This document shows positions 42,558 through 51,595 of a stretch of DNA of 64,000 bases, in pieces. Source of the DNA: Halochromatium sp. (GTDB lineage: Bacteria > Pseudomonadota > Gammaproteobacteria > Chromatiales > Chromatiaceae); NCBI GenBank assembly GCA_010912705.1, contig POWB01000019.1, positions 1-64,000 on the forward strand, written 5' to 3'. The notes under the pieces were generated by a model that saw only the letters and a program-made list of their open reading frames with translations, was not told the DNA's origin and made no database searches. Position 1 is the first letter of the stretch. Each line of letters starts with the position of its first letter. Made by a program: the position numbers and the translations under genes.

Positions 42558-42635
42558 CGCGCAGATTAAGATGCTCGGCCCATGAGCCACCATTCTCACC
42601 GCCATCCTAAAGCGCGGGCCAACCTTCGTGGCGGA

Positions 42636-43052
42636 CTAGGCCGGTGGCTTCCAGAGCATATTGACGGTCTTCAGGCCGCTCGCCGGCACTGAGACTTGCT
42701 CGGTCTTGGTCTCGCCATCAACCGTCGCTGCTACCTGATAGCTTCCAGCCGGAAGCTTCACCAGAAGCCAGGGGCCATCAGCATCAGTCGAAACCAGGGT
42801 ATTGCCAGCAGCATCACGGATCACAACCTTTACTTCGGCCAAAAAATCACCATTGGTGTAGGCGAATACGAGCTTGAGCGAGTACTGATCCTGCACGGCC
42901 TCGATCTCGGATCGGCCAGAGGCACCAACGCCTCCAGTGATAAAGGCAACCTCACCACCCGTATGATTGTCCGCACCAACAGATCCGGATAACACCAGGG
43001 TGATCCCTGCTGCGCTGGCTAGATCGAAAACGAGTCTCTGAAATCGGCTCAT
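42636..43052 (-). CDS. Secreted protein with carboxypeptidase-regulatory-like fold
   Basis: The 138-residue protein has a signal peptide-like start (RLVFDLASAAGITLVLSGSVGADN). A mature beta-sandwich-like part follows: VVIRDAAGNTLVSTDADGPWLLVKLPAGSYQVAATVDGETKTEQVSV, typical of small carboxypeptidase regulatory-like or SpaA-type domains. It is probably periplasmic. No active site or cysteine pair is seen. It is not near an enzyme it could obviously modify. Function unknown. Confidence 0.7.
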   Translation of the reverse strand: MSRFQRLVFDLASAAGITLVLSGSVGADNHTGGEVAFITGGVGASGRSEIEAVQDQYSLKLVFAYTNGDFLAEVKVVIRDAAGNTLVSTDADGPWLLVKLPAGSYQVAATVDGETKTEQVSVPASGLKTVNMLWKPPA

Positions 43053-43237
43053 CGGTTTTGCTCTCCAATTGATTCATCATGGGCACTGAAATAGTACCTC
43101 AGGGTGGAGCAAGTTGGGCGACTTGCCAAGCTTGATGCCTTACTCGAGCAGCAGCAGGCAACAAAACCCGTTGTTAGTTGACCGCTGACAGGACGCAGAA
43201 GGCGAGCAAAAGGACATGGGCTTTGCCGACTATCACC

Positions 43238-43660
43238 TCAGCGACCGCTGTGCTCGATCAACAAGCTGATGGGTAAACTGACGTGACTACCCTCAACGAC
43301 CGTTGGCGTCGCCAAACGCGCATAGAAATGCGCGGATTGATCCTGCCGATTGCGCCGCATTGGCTTGACCATGGCCTGCTCGAGCAGTTGACCATCGGCA
43401 TCGATCAACGAGATGCGCACCTTGCCCGGGATCATGCCACGTTGCGGAATCACGCGCGCGACCTCACCGCTGACACGGATCGACTCAAGATCATGCTTGA
43501 CCCGGACTCGGCTAACATCATAGCGGCTCGATGATAGATGCTCGACCCTGATGCCATCGGCGCGATCACTCGAAGGTGGCGACGCATAGGCTTGACTGGC
43601 GATCATACCCAATACGAGCATGAGGGCCATCTGATAAGACTGAGCTGGCGTGTTGAACAT
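43238..43660 (-). CDS. Small secreted protein of unknown function
   Basis: The 140-residue protein begins MFNTPAQSYQMALMLVLGMIASQAYA, a clear Sec signal peptide. The mature part of about 115 residues is beta-prone (YDVSRVRVKHDLESIRVSGEVARVI, then KVRISLIDADGQLLEQ and a closing SHVSLPISLLIEHSG). The pattern is reminiscent of an immunoglobulin-like beta sandwich, but no family is recognised. ATG at 43660 is preferred over an upstream in-frame ATG at 43696 that would displace the signal sequence. Confidence 0.65.
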   Translation of the reverse strand: MFNTPAQSYQMALMLVLGMIASQAYASPPSSDRADGIRVEHLSSSRYDVSRVRVKHDLESIRVSGEVARVIPQRGMIPGKVRISLIDADGQLLEQAMVKPMRRNRQDQSAHFYARLATPTVVEGSHVSLPISLLIEHSGR

Positions 43661-43695
43661 CGGGATATCCCCTGTGGTAAAACGCAAAGAAAGCA

Positions 43696-43768
43696 TCCAT
43701 CAACGGCTTCCTGATTCGAGCGTCACTGTCCGGCAAGCGTCGGAAAGTAGAAAATGGACGGCAACTCA
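43696..43768 (+). repeat. Dispersed ~72-bp repeat, copy 2
   Basis: This segment corresponds to 704-775 upstream of argG; both begin TCCATCAAC and end TAGAAAATGGACGGC.ACTCA. It lies between the small secreted protein (leftward) and a stretch without genes up to the DUF3240 gene. See copy 1 for the comparison. Confidence 0.5.
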
Positions 43769-43874
43769 TCATGAACGCGGCTATATAGCCGCGGACTCGA
43801 GCTCGAGGCCCAAGGAAACCTCACTGAGGCCAGTGCATGCACCGCTTGCGGATCAACGGATCAGCTGACCTGGA

Positions 43875-44177
43875 TCAGTCAAGATGACCAGCCGCAAGCA
43901 ACGGCAGCAGCCAGTAATGCAGCCCGCTGCCGCTGAAATCGGCGCGCACGGCCTCGAGCAATGCGCGCGCGGTCGGCTCCGGCAGCTCGAGCAGAAACAT
44001 CACCCGTCGGCTGCGTCCGGCCACCTGTTCGGCCAGGCTCATCGACTGCTCGGAAGAGCCATGACCGGCGATCGGCAGACTGGTAAAACCGGGCACCTCG
44101 GCGCGCTCGAGCAGCCATTCGGCTAGGCTGTCCTCGAGCTTCGGCGAGCAGATCAGATGCAGCAGACAATCAGTCAT
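43875..44177 (-). CDS. DUF3240 family protein
   Basis: The 100-residue protein (MTDCLLHLICSPKLEDSLAEWLLE...) matches the DUF3240 family of small soluble proteins found next to heavy-metal RND pumps. Residues 35-48 (IAGHGSSEQSMSLAEQVAG) and the RRVMFLLELPEP block near 57-68 are family-like, and the fold is probably ferredoxin-like. It is the last gene of the RND operon, 158 bases after the pump stop; the gap holds a 43-codon ORF whose stop overlaps this start (ATGA). Its role is unknown but likely regulates or buffers the pump. Confidence 0.82.
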   Translation of the reverse strand: MTDCLLHLICSPKLEDSLAEWLLERAEVPGFTSLPIAGHGSSEQSMSLAEQVAGRSRRVMFLLELPEPTARALLEAVRADFSGSGLHYWLLPLLAAGHLD

Positions 44178-44305
44178 TCGCGGTCTCCAGTCAGGCCTAT
44201 GATCAATTGGGCGATCACGTCGGTCAGCATCTTGACCGACGGGTTGCCGAGGCTCAGGTCAACAGTCATCGGATGAGTGGTGGTCGACTCCAGCATCGAT
44301 GTCAT
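44174..44305 (-). CDS. Possible small ORF (43 codons) between pump and DUF3240
   Basis: Below usual size limits, this frame reads MTSMLESTTT... with an alternative start giving MTVDLSLGNPSVKMLTDVI... . It ends EAQL-type helical residues and TGDRE, and its stop (44176-44174) overlaps the DUF3240 start codon, as is usual in this operon. The C-terminal half would form an amphipathic helix. It overlaps a 9-bp hairpin (44218-44241). It may instead be a chance ORF over an RNA element. Confidence 0.35.
   Translation of the reverse strand: MTSMLESTTTHPMTVDLSLGNPSVKMLTDVIAQLIIGLTGDRE
44218..44241. other. Hairpin between pump and DUF3240 genes
   Basis: CGTCGGTCA (44218-44226) pairs with TGACCGACG (44233-44241) around a six-base loop. 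There is no T-tract, so it may act as an mRNA stabilising or attenuating element between cusA-like and DUF3240 genes, or be a chance feature of the small ORF. Confidence 0.35.
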
Positions 44306-44335
44306 CCGTGGTCGCGGCCATCAGCATTGGCCCAC

Positions 44336-47300
44336 TCAACCGAAGCGCCGATACAGGATCGGCAGCAGCACCAGCGTCAGCAGCGTCGAGGAGACCAGCC
44401 CGCCGATGACGACGATCGCCAGCGGGCGCTGGATCTCGGAGCCGGGGCCGGTCGCGAACAGGAGCGGTGCCAAACCAAACGCGGCCGTGGTAGCCGTCAT
44501 CAACACCGGTCGCAGGCGGCGCTTGGCGCCCTCGACGACCACCTCCTGCATCGGCCGCCCAAGCGCGCGCAGCTGGTTGAACCAGGTCACCAACATGACC
44601 CCGTTGAGCACCGCGATGCCGAGCAGCGCGATGAAGCCAACCGAAGCCGGTACCGACAGGTACTCGCCGGTGACGGCCAAGGCCACCACGCCGCCGATCA
44701 GCGCAAAGGGGATATTCGAGAGCACCAGCAGCGACTGGCGCAGCGAGCCGAAGGTCGAGAACAGGACCAAGAAGATCAGCAACAGCGCCACCGGCACCAC
44801 CAGCGCTAAGCGCGCAGCGGCCCGCTGCTGGTTCTCGAACTCACCGCCCCATTCGATCCAATAGCCGACCGGCAGCTGGATCTGTTCGGCCACGGCCGCG
44901 CGCGCCTCTTCGACGAAGCCGACCAGATCACGCCCGCTGCCAACATTGGCGATCGCCGTCGACATGCGGTTGCCAAGCTCGCGCGAGAGCACCACCGGCC
45001 CCTCGACGCGCTCGATGCGGACCAGGTTCTCGACCGGCACCGAGCGCCCATCCGGCAACGCCAATTGCAGCCCACGGAAGCGCGCCGGCGAGGCTCGCAG
45101 CGCCTCGGAGGCACGGATCACCAGCGGCCGGCGCTTGCCCTCACGATAGATGGTGCCAACCTCAAGCCCCTCGATCTGGGCGCGCAGCATCGCCGCCAGG
45201 GCGTCGGCATCGACCCCAAGGCGGCCGGCCTCGAGCCGATCGACGACCAGGTTCAGGTACTGCGCACCCTCATTCTTCGGTGTGAAGACATCCTCGGCGC
45301 CGTCGAGCTGCTCAAGCACCGTGACGATCTCCTCGGTGATCCGATTCAGCTCATCCTGGTTGCCGCCGAAGACCTTGACCGCGAGATCGCCACGGACGCC
45401 GGTGAGCATCTCCGAGACGCGCATCTCAATCGGCTGGGTGAACGCGTAGTCGAGACCTGGGAAGCCCTCGAGCACCCTGCGGATCGCATCGACGAGCTCA
45501 TCCTTGGTCTCAAAGCGCCAGTCCTCGCGCGGCGCCAGGATCAGGAAGCTATCGGTCTGATTCAGCCCCATCGGGTCCAGGCCCAGCTCATCGGAGCCGG
45601 TGCGCGCTACGACCCCGCGGACCTCAGGCACCGCTTGCATGATTGCCTGCTGCACGCGCAGGTCGATGTCGAGCGATTGCTCTAGGTTGATCGACGGCAA
45701 CTTCTCCAGCTGCACAATCAGATCGCCCTCGTCCATGGTCGGCATGAAGGTCTTGCCGACGCGCAGATAGAGCGCGCCGGCACTGACCAGCAGTGCCACG
45801 GCCAGACCGACGATCAACCATTCGCGCTTGAGCGCCCAGGTCAGCGATGGGCCATAGACCTTGAGCAGCTGGCGTACGATCCAAGGCTCCTGGGCACCGC
45901 CCTTGCCGAGCAGATAGGAGGCCAGTACCGGGATCACCGTCAGCGACAGCAGCAGCGCACTCGCCAGCGCGAAGACGATGGTCAGCGCCACCGGTACGAA
46001 CAGCTTGCCTTCGAGCCCCTGCAGGGTCAGCAGCGGCAGGAACACGATGACGATGATCAGGGTGCCTGAGGCGACCGGGAGGGCCACCTCGCGCGTCGCC
46101 CGATAGATTAGATGCAGCCGCGGCAGCCTGCGTGCGCCGGTCTCGGAGGTATTAGTGCCGTGACGGGCAAGCTGAGTGACGACGTTCTCGACCACCACCA
46201 CGGCCGAATCGACCAGCATGCCGATCGCGATCGCCAAGCCGCCAAGCGACATCAGGTTGGCCGAAAGTCCGAACACCCGCATCAGCACGAAGGTCGCGAG
46301 CGCCGCCAGCGGCAGGATCAGGGCTACCGTCAACGCCGCACGCAGGTCACCAAGAAAGAGCACCAACAGCAGCACGACCAGCACCACCGCCTGCACCAAG
46401 GCCATGCTCACCGTCGACACCGCTCGATCGACCAGCACGCCGCGATCGTAGAAGACATCGATCTCGATGCCCTCAGGCAGGCCGGCCGCGAGCTCATCAA
46501 GCTTGGCTTGGACGCCCGCGACCAGCTTGCGCGCATTGGCGCCGCGCAGTCCGAGCACCAGCCCTTCGACAGCCTCGCCTTCGCCGTTGCGCGTCACCGC
46601 CCCATAGCGGGTCAGCGCGGCGCGGCGCACCTCCGCCACGTCAGCGACGCGCACCGGCTGGCCGGCATCGCCGCCGACCACGATCGCGGCCAGATCATCC
46701 AAGGTCTCGATCGCGCCCTCGCTGCGCACCAGCAGGACCTCCTCGCCATCATCGAGCCGCCCGGCGCCGTCGTTGCGGTTGTTGGCCTCGATCGTCGCGC
46801 GCAGCTGCCCCAGACTGATGCCATAGGCGCTCATCCTCGCGTTGTCGGGCTCGACCTCGAAGGTGGTCACGAAGCCGCCGAGGGAGTTGACATCGGCGAC
46901 GCCAGTCACCGAGCGCAGCGCTGGGCGGATGGTCCAGTCGAGCAGGTCGCGTTTCTCAGCCAGCGTCAGCGAGTCGCCTTCGATGCTGAACATGAACATC
47001 TCGCCCAGCGGCGTGGTCAGCGGCGCGAGTCCACCCTCGATGCCGGCCGGCAGGTCGCCACGGATCGACGCTAGCCGCTCCGAGACCTGCTGGCGCGCCC
47101 AGTAGATATCGGTGCCTTCTGCGAAGTCGACGGTGATGTCGGTGAGCCCGTACTTGGCGATCGATCGCAGCATGACCTGATTCGGGATACCGAGCATCTC
47201 GATCTCGATCAGGCTGGTGATCCGAGTCTCGATCTCTTCGGGCGTCATCCCCGGTGCCTTCATCACCACCTTGACCTGCGGCACCGAGACGTCCGGGAAG

Positions 47301-47413
47301 GCATCGATCGGGGTCTGCTGGAAGGCGCGCCAGCCGGCACCGACCAGGGCCAGGACCACCAGCAACATCAGCAGCCGCTGCGTGAGCGCGAATCCGATCA
47401 GACGAGCAAACAT
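44336..47413 (-). CDS. CzcA/CusA-type heavy-metal RND efflux pump
   Basis: The 1025-residue protein is a complete HME-RND inner-membrane pump: first membrane segment near residues 10-30, large periplasmic loop, and six membrane segments including the TM4 block IGMLVDSAVVVVENVV. A second periplasmic loop follows with TFMPTMDEGDLIVQLEK near 555, and the last six segments end FGLAPLLFATGPGSEIQRPLAIVVIGGLVS. The TM4 block has one aspartate and one glutamate; the extra leading aspartate of CzcA (DFG) is replaced, so the proton-relay layout differs from the Co/Zn/Cd pumps. Substrate metal cannot be told. Its ATG overlaps the adaptor stop. Confidence 0.93.
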   Translation of the reverse strand: MFARLIGFALTQRLLMLLVVLALVGAGWRAFQQTPIDAFPDVSVPQVKVVMKAPGMTPEEIETRITSLIEIEMLGIPNQVMLRSIAKYGLTDITVDFAEGTDIYWARQQVSERLASIRGDLPAGIEGGLAPLTTPLGEMFMFSIEGDSLTLAEKRDLLDWTIRPALRSVTGVADVNSLGGFVTTFEVEPDNARMSAYGISLGQLRATIEANNRNDGAGRLDDGEEVLLVRSEGAIETLDDLAAIVVGGDAGQPVRVADVAEVRRAALTRYGAVTRNGEGEAVEGLVLGLRGANARKLVAGVQAKLDELAAGLPEGIEIDVFYDRGVLVDRAVSTVSMALVQAVVLVVLLLVLFLGDLRAALTVALILPLAALATFVLMRVFGLSANLMSLGGLAIAIGMLVDSAVVVVENVVTQLARHGTNTSETGARRLPRLHLIYRATREVALPVASGTLIIVIVFLPLLTLQGLEGKLFVPVALTIVFALASALLLSLTVIPVLASYLLGKGGAQEPWIVRQLLKVYGPSLTWALKREWLIVGLAVALLVSAGALYLRVGKTFMPTMDEGDLIVQLEKLPSINLEQSLDIDLRVQQAIMQAVPEVRGVVARTGSDELGLDPMGLNQTDSFLILAPREDWRFETKDELVDAIRRVLEGFPGLDYAFTQPIEMRVSEMLTGVRGDLAVKVFGGNQDELNRITEEIVTVLEQLDGAEDVFTPKNEGAQYLNLVVDRLEAGRLGVDADALAAMLRAQIEGLEVGTIYREGKRRPLVIRASEALRASPARFRGLQLALPDGRSVPVENLVRIERVEGPVVLSRELGNRMSTAIANVGSGRDLVGFVEEARAAVAEQIQLPVGYWIEWGGEFENQQRAAARLALVVPVALLLIFLVLFSTFGSLRQSLLVLSNIPFALIGGVVALAVTGEYLSVPASVGFIALLGIAVLNGVMLVTWFNQLRALGRPMQEVVVEGAKRRLRPVLMTATTAAFGLAPLLFATGPGSEIQRPLAIVVIGGLVSSTLLTLVLLPILYRRFG

Positions 47414-48762
47414 CAGCCGGCGGCTCCTTGCTCGGAATCGGTACCGGCTTCAGGAGTAGGCTCGGTATCAGGTTCAGGAGCGACACCAATAGGGTCAGGA
47501 TCGGCACCAACATCGGCCCCGCCGCCAAGCCAGGCCGCCTTGAGCTCGACCACGCCCTTGACCACAACCCGATCCGATGCCGCGAGCGAGCCCGTGACCA
47601 CGGTCTCTCCCTCTTCCTCGGCGATCAGCCGCACCGAGATCGGCTCAAAACCGCCCTCGCGTGCGACGAACAGCATGGCCTCGCCGGCCTGGCGCACGAC
47701 CGCCGCGGCCGGCACCCGCCAGCGGCCGCCCGCCTCGGTGGTTGCGGCGAGCTGTACCTCGATGAACTGGCCTGGACGCAGCCGCTCGGCACCATCGGCC
47801 ACCTCGGCGCGCACCAGCACGCCCTGGTCCTGACTATGGACCAGGCGACCGATGGTGATGATGCGCCCCTCGATGCCAAGCGTCGGCAGCAGCGCCCGGT
47901 CACCCGGCGCGAGGCCCGCGACCCGGTCGACCGGCACATGCACCTCAATCCACAGAGGCTTGAGGTCGGCGATGCGATACAGCGGCGTCGCCGCAGTCAA
48001 TGATTCGCCGGTGCTGACCATCTGCTCCAGCACCACACCCGCGATCGGCGCACGCACGGGCAGACTGGTGGTCAGGGTGCGACTGCGGGCGAGGGTATCG
48101 AGGTCAGCCGCCGACATCCCAGCCAGCGCCAGCACCTGGCGGCGCTGCTCGACCATAGTGGCAAGCTCGTCGCGACGCGCCTGGCTCTCGAGCAGCCGCC
48201 GCTCGGCGATCACCCCTTCGCGCTGCAGCATGCGATCGCGCGTCACTTCGCTCTCGGCCAATGCCAAGCGGGTCAAAGATTCGAGATAGTCGCTCTGCGC
48301 CGAGACCAGGTCTGGGCTCTGCAGACGCGCCATGATCTGCCCTGCAGCCACGCGTTCGCCCTCGGCGACCAGCAGCGTCTCGACCACCCCGGCCTTGCGT
48401 GCCGCCACCACCCGCAGCTGCGGATTCGGCACCGCGACGCGCGCCGGATAGCGGCGGGTCAACGTGGTTTCAGCCGGTTGTGGGGCGGCCAGCTCGATGC
48501 CGAAGCGGTCCTGCTCGGCCGGCGATAGCGGGATTTGATCGACCGCTGTAGCGGTTGTGGCGCCCATTGCGATCAACACAATGAGGCTTACCATCAGGGC
48601 GGGGTTGCGCCTCGAGCTGAGCGGCCAAGCGAAGGTCCCACACTGCTGACGCTTGCCAACCAAGAAAGACGCCCAACTCCGCGCTAATGACAACGCATTG
48701 GTTGGCGTTTCCCGAGCAGCATTCGGCTGCTGCAAGCGAAGGTAAGGGTTAGAGCAGATCAT
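47413..48762 (-). CDS. RND periplasmic adaptor protein (CzcB/CusB type)
   Basis: The product of about 449 residues is the membrane fusion partner of the pump. It has a signal-like segment (VSLIVLIAMGATTATA near residue 58), lipoyl half KAGVVETLLVAEGERVAAGQIMARL, and a long coiled-coil. The second lipoyl half APIAGVVLEQMVSTGESLTAATPLYRIADL and a beta-barrel region with GRIITIGRLVHSQDQGVLVRAEV follow. The tail is unusually acidic and Pro-rich (DPDPIGVAPEPDTEPTPEAGTDSE). ATG 48762 overlaps the tolC-like stop (TAATG); signal position suggests the mature start lies further in. The frame opens further upstream. Confidence 0.9.
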   Translation of the reverse strand: MICSNPYLRLQQPNAARETPTNALSLARSWASFLVGKRQQCGTFAWPLSSRRNPALMVSLIVLIAMGATTATAVDQIPLSPAEQDRFGIELAAPQPAETTLTRRYPARVAVPNPQLRVVAARKAGVVETLLVAEGERVAAGQIMARLQSPDLVSAQSDYLESLTRLALAESEVTRDRMLQREGVIAERRLLESQARRDELATMVEQRRQVLALAGMSAADLDTLARSRTLTTSLPVRAPIAGVVLEQMVSTGESLTAATPLYRIADLKPLWIEVHVPVDRVAGLAPGDRALLPTLGIEGRIITIGRLVHSQDQGVLVRAEVADGAERLRPGQFIEVQLAATTEAGGRWRVPAAAVVRQAGEAMLFVAREGGFEPISVRLIAEEEGETVVTGSLAASDRVVVKGVVELKAAWLGGGADVGADPDPIGVAPEPDTEPTPEAGTDSEQGAAG

Positions 48763-50240
48763 TACGGGATCATCCCTAAGGCTTGATTGACCCGCGCCAG
48801 CGCCTGGCCTTGTTCGGCGCGGCGCAGGGCGAGATCGAGATTGGCTTCGCGGGCGCGTCGCTCGGCAAGCAGCCACTCGGCGAGATCGGTCTCGCCCAGA
48901 TCGAAGGCACGCTCGGCGACCGCCAGTGCATCAGCGGCCAAGCGCGCGCGGCGCTCGGCGACGTTTAGGGCCTCAGCGGCCCCGCGCCGGCCGAGCACCG
49001 CCGCCACCAGCTCGCGCTCGGCCTCGCGGCGCATCCGGTGCAGCTCAGCCAGGCGCTCGGTCACCTGCCGCTCGCTGGCGGCGATCTCTGGTGCCGATTG
49101 GCTCCCGAGGCCGAACGGGATCGACAGCTCGAGCTGCAGTGCATCGTCGTTAGGGAAACCACGCGCTTCCCGCGTCCGTTTGCCGCCAAGACTCAAAATC
49201 GGGTTGCCGCGACGGTCGCTTTCGACCTGCGCACGCTCGGCGCGCGCTTGCGCCAAGGCGGCACCGGCCTCGGCGAGGAGCGGGTGATCCTCGGGTAGAC
49301 CGCCAACAGCACCTTGCGAGCCTCCCTGGCTGGCAGCTGTCGGCGGCGCACTTGGCCAGTTCGGTGGCTCCGGTAGCCGCAGCCGGCCGGTGAGCTGCAC
49401 ATAGCCCGCTCTCGCCTGCTCCCAAGCCGCGCGTGCCGCGGTGAGCTCCGCCTGGCGGGCGAGTGTCTCCTGCTGCGCCGTCAGCAGGTCGAGCCGCGCC
49501 AGTTCGCCGGCGTTATGGCGCTTGGCGACCACCGCCTCGAGACCATCCGCGGCCTGGTAGGCGGCATTCGCCTGCCGCAGCTGGACCTCGGCAAGCTCAG
49601 CCGCCCAGACCGCATCACGTACCGCACCAGCAACCTCCCAGCGCAACAACCGCGCCAGCGCCTCAGCCCCCAGGCCGAGCGAGCTGGCCAGTTCCAGACG
49701 CGCACGGCGCTGACCCGGAAGCCATAGCGGAAGCTCGACCAGTGCCTCAAGCTCGTACCCACCCTCGTTGCCAGTGAAACGGTCCGAAACGCCTTTCAGG
49801 CGCAGGGCGGGATCATCCGCGGTCCAGGCACTGGCCTGACGACGCAACGCGTCGGCCTGACCGCGCAGCGCATCCGAGCGCATCATCTGCCCGGCCTGCT
49901 GCAACGCACCCGCAACGGCCTCGGCGAGGGTGGTGGGTGGTGCCGCAGATGCTGCTTCCCGATCAGGATCAAACCCGGGACCGGCGTCAGACGCCAGCGC
50001 GGTTGTCGCAGCCAGAGGCAGAACCAGCATCGGCAGCAACAGCCAAGCTGATGAGACGCCCGCGCCCAACCGGCCAGTGCGCCGGACTCGGGGCACCGCT
50101 GGTAGCGCCGGCGCTTGCGCGATCGGGACAGACGCCGACGCACCCTGCCCCCACGCCTGCACAGGGGTCATCGCAAGCGCCCCGAGGGGCCGCCGAGCAA
50201 GGCGGGCGACTCGGTGCCAACGAATGGACAACTGACTCAT
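48762..50240 (-). CDS. TolC-family outer membrane component of the RND pump
   Basis: The 492-residue protein has an extended N-terminus (about 85 residues before a cleavable-looking LLLPMLVLPLAATTALASDA). Two helical TolC repeats follow, with VELPLWLPGQRRARLELA near 167-185 and LSIPFGLGSQSAPEIAASERQV near 365-386. It forms the outer-membrane duct for the adaptor and pump. It is encoded first of the three efflux genes, and its ATG at 50240 overlaps the cytochrome b stop by four bases. Its long Ala/Pro-rich N-terminus is unusual and may mark a wrong start. Confidence 0.88.
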   Translation of the reverse strand: MSQLSIRWHRVARLARRPLGALAMTPVQAWGQGASASVPIAQAPALPAVPRVRRTGRLGAGVSSAWLLLPMLVLPLAATTALASDAGPGFDPDREAASAAPPTTLAEAVAGALQQAGQMMRSDALRGQADALRRQASAWTADDPALRLKGVSDRFTGNEGGYELEALVELPLWLPGQRRARLELASSLGLGAEALARLLRWEVAGAVRDAVWAAELAEVQLRQANAAYQAADGLEAVVAKRHNAGELARLDLLTAQQETLARQAELTAARAAWEQARAGYVQLTGRLRLPEPPNWPSAPPTAASQGGSQGAVGGLPEDHPLLAEAGAALAQARAERAQVESDRRGNPILSLGGKRTREARGFPNDDALQLELSIPFGLGSQSAPEIAASERQVTERLAELHRMRREAERELVAAVLGRRGAAEALNVAERRARLAADALAVAERAFDLGETDLAEWLLAERRAREANLDLALRRAEQGQALARVNQALGMIP

Positions 50241-50935
50241 TTGCCCAGCGGTCGCTTGCGCCCCGTCACCATGCTGCGCGGCAGGTTCTCGCGGGTGACG
50301 ATACTGGCGAAGACCACACCGGCGATGTGTAGGAAGACCAGCAGCAGGACCAGATTGGCGAGGACCTCATGCAGCTCCTCCCAGAATTCCTCGCCACCCG
50401 TGTGCTCGTCACGCTCGCCATACTCGCCACGCTCGCCATAACCTTCAGCGTCATCATCGGCCTGAGCCGGCGAGACCAGCGCAAAGGGCGCGGCTTCGCG
50501 GCTCAGCTCATCGGTGCTGACGAAACTGGCTAGCGGTCCGGCGTCTTCCTCGAGCGCGTAGACCACGAGTCCCGAGCCGACGATCGCGAGCACACCCGCC
50601 AGCAGGGCCCAGACCATAACCGCACCCGCTGGGCTATGGCCGATGTGGCGGATTGCCTTGAAGCGGACCAGATCGAACAGGTAGGCCAGCACCGCCTTGA
50701 ACGGAAAGACGAAATCGGAGAACCGCGCGTGCTGCGGACCCACAAAACCCCAGATGAGCCGCGCCAGGATCAAACCGCCGACGAGATAACCGGCCCAGAC
50801 GTGGAGCAGAAGCACGTCCTCACTGAGATAGGCGACGAAGAAACCGACCGCGAGGGTCCAGTGGAAGACTCGGACGAAGGGGTCCCAGACCTGAATCGAG
50901 TCCGGCTGAGGGGCTGCATCGCTTGGATCGGACAT
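50237..50935 (-). CDS. Cytochrome b561-type membrane protein
   Basis: The product of about 232 residues has four membrane helices and histidines placed for b-type heme: FHWTLAVGFF near residue 23, LHVWAGYLVGGLILARLIWGFVGP near 43-67, GHSPAGAVMVWALL near 97-110, and the last FLHIAGVVFASI near 205-216. An acidic, Gly/Glu-rich loop (DDDAEGYGERGEYGERDEHTGGEE) of about 25 residues lies before the last helix. Family members shuttle electrons between quinone and periplasmic partners. It opens the metal-efflux operon, ending four bases inside the TolC-like start. The start ATG at 50935 is chosen; 50965 is possible. Confidence 0.85.
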   Translation of the reverse strand: MSDPSDAAPQPDSIQVWDPFVRVFHWTLAVGFFVAYLSEDVLLLHVWAGYLVGGLILARLIWGFVGPQHARFSDFVFPFKAVLAYLFDLVRFKAIRHIGHSPAGAVMVWALLAGVLAIVGSGLVVYALEEDAGPLASFVSTDELSREAAPFALVSPAQADDDAEGYGERGEYGERDEHTGGEEFWEELHEVLANLVLLLVFLHIAGVVFASIVTRENLPRSMVTGRKRPLGK

Positions 50936-51038
50936 GGAGCTTCTCGCTTGGTCGCAGAGATTCACCCGTCTCCGGGCGGCCAGTGCACGGCCGCTCGCGG
51001 GTACAGGAGATTGAACGTGATAGCGAGAGCTTAATGGT

Positions 51039-51572
51039 CGAAGCTGAAACCAAGCTGAAAGGCGACCATGGCTGGGCTGCAGACCCCGCCGAAACCCTGG
51101 ACCTCAGGGGCAAGGGAGCCTCCAGGTTCTGGGTCCTCGGACGTTGCCACGCCTCGGAATCGGGTTGCAAGCACTATGGCAGTATCATGCCACCCATCCC
51201 GACAGAAGGCGGCGTTGACGCTGTTTTTCCTGGCAGCGGGCTGCATCAGTACCGTCGCGCTCGCTGCCAGCGGTGTGTTGACGCCATCCGTCTTCGCATT
51301 GCTGCTCTGGTGCCTGCCGGCGCTGTTGATCGGTTCGATGCTCGGTGTCGTGCTGTACCGGCGGCTCGGTGTGCATGACTATCGGCGACTGGTGTTCTCG
51401 CTGCTGCTGGCGATGGCACTGGTGTTAATCTGGCGCGCGCTCGCTGGACTCGGGCGATGACGCCTTCGATTCAGTTCGAGTCTCAAGCAACCGACGATTT
51501 GTCTTCATGATCTGGCCACGGCATCGACGCAAGGGATAATCGTAACAACCGAGGCTGAAACCAAGCTCAAAG
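51039..51572. repeat. 23-bp direct repeats flanking the TauE/SafE fragment
   Basis: CGAAGCTGAAACCAAGCTGAAAG (51039-51061) and CGAGGCTGAAACCAAGCTCAAAG (51550-51572) differ at two positions. The pair brackets the interval from just before the TauE/SafE fragment to just before rtcB, so it may mark a past recombination or insertion. Confidence 0.6.
51176..51460 (+). pseudogene. C-terminal fragment of a TauE/SafE-type transporter
   Basis: From about residue 1 of the chosen ATG the frame encodes three membrane helices ending in LLIGSMLGVVLYRRLGVHDYRRLVFSLLLAMALVLIWRA, characteristic of the second half of TauE/SafE sulfite-exporter-like transporters, which are about 250 residues with 7-8 helices. 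The first half is absent. The coding frame continues upstream without similarity. It is divergent from the cytochrome b operon and lies between two 23-bp direct repeats. Probably inactive. Confidence 0.6.
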
Positions 51573-51595
51573 CAGGCTCAATCGAGGAGTAGCCC

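Noticed and set aside
46112-47074. 320-residue rightward ORF within the RND pump gene
   Set aside because: Antisense shadow of the pump gene with His/Gln/Arg-rich nonsense composition.
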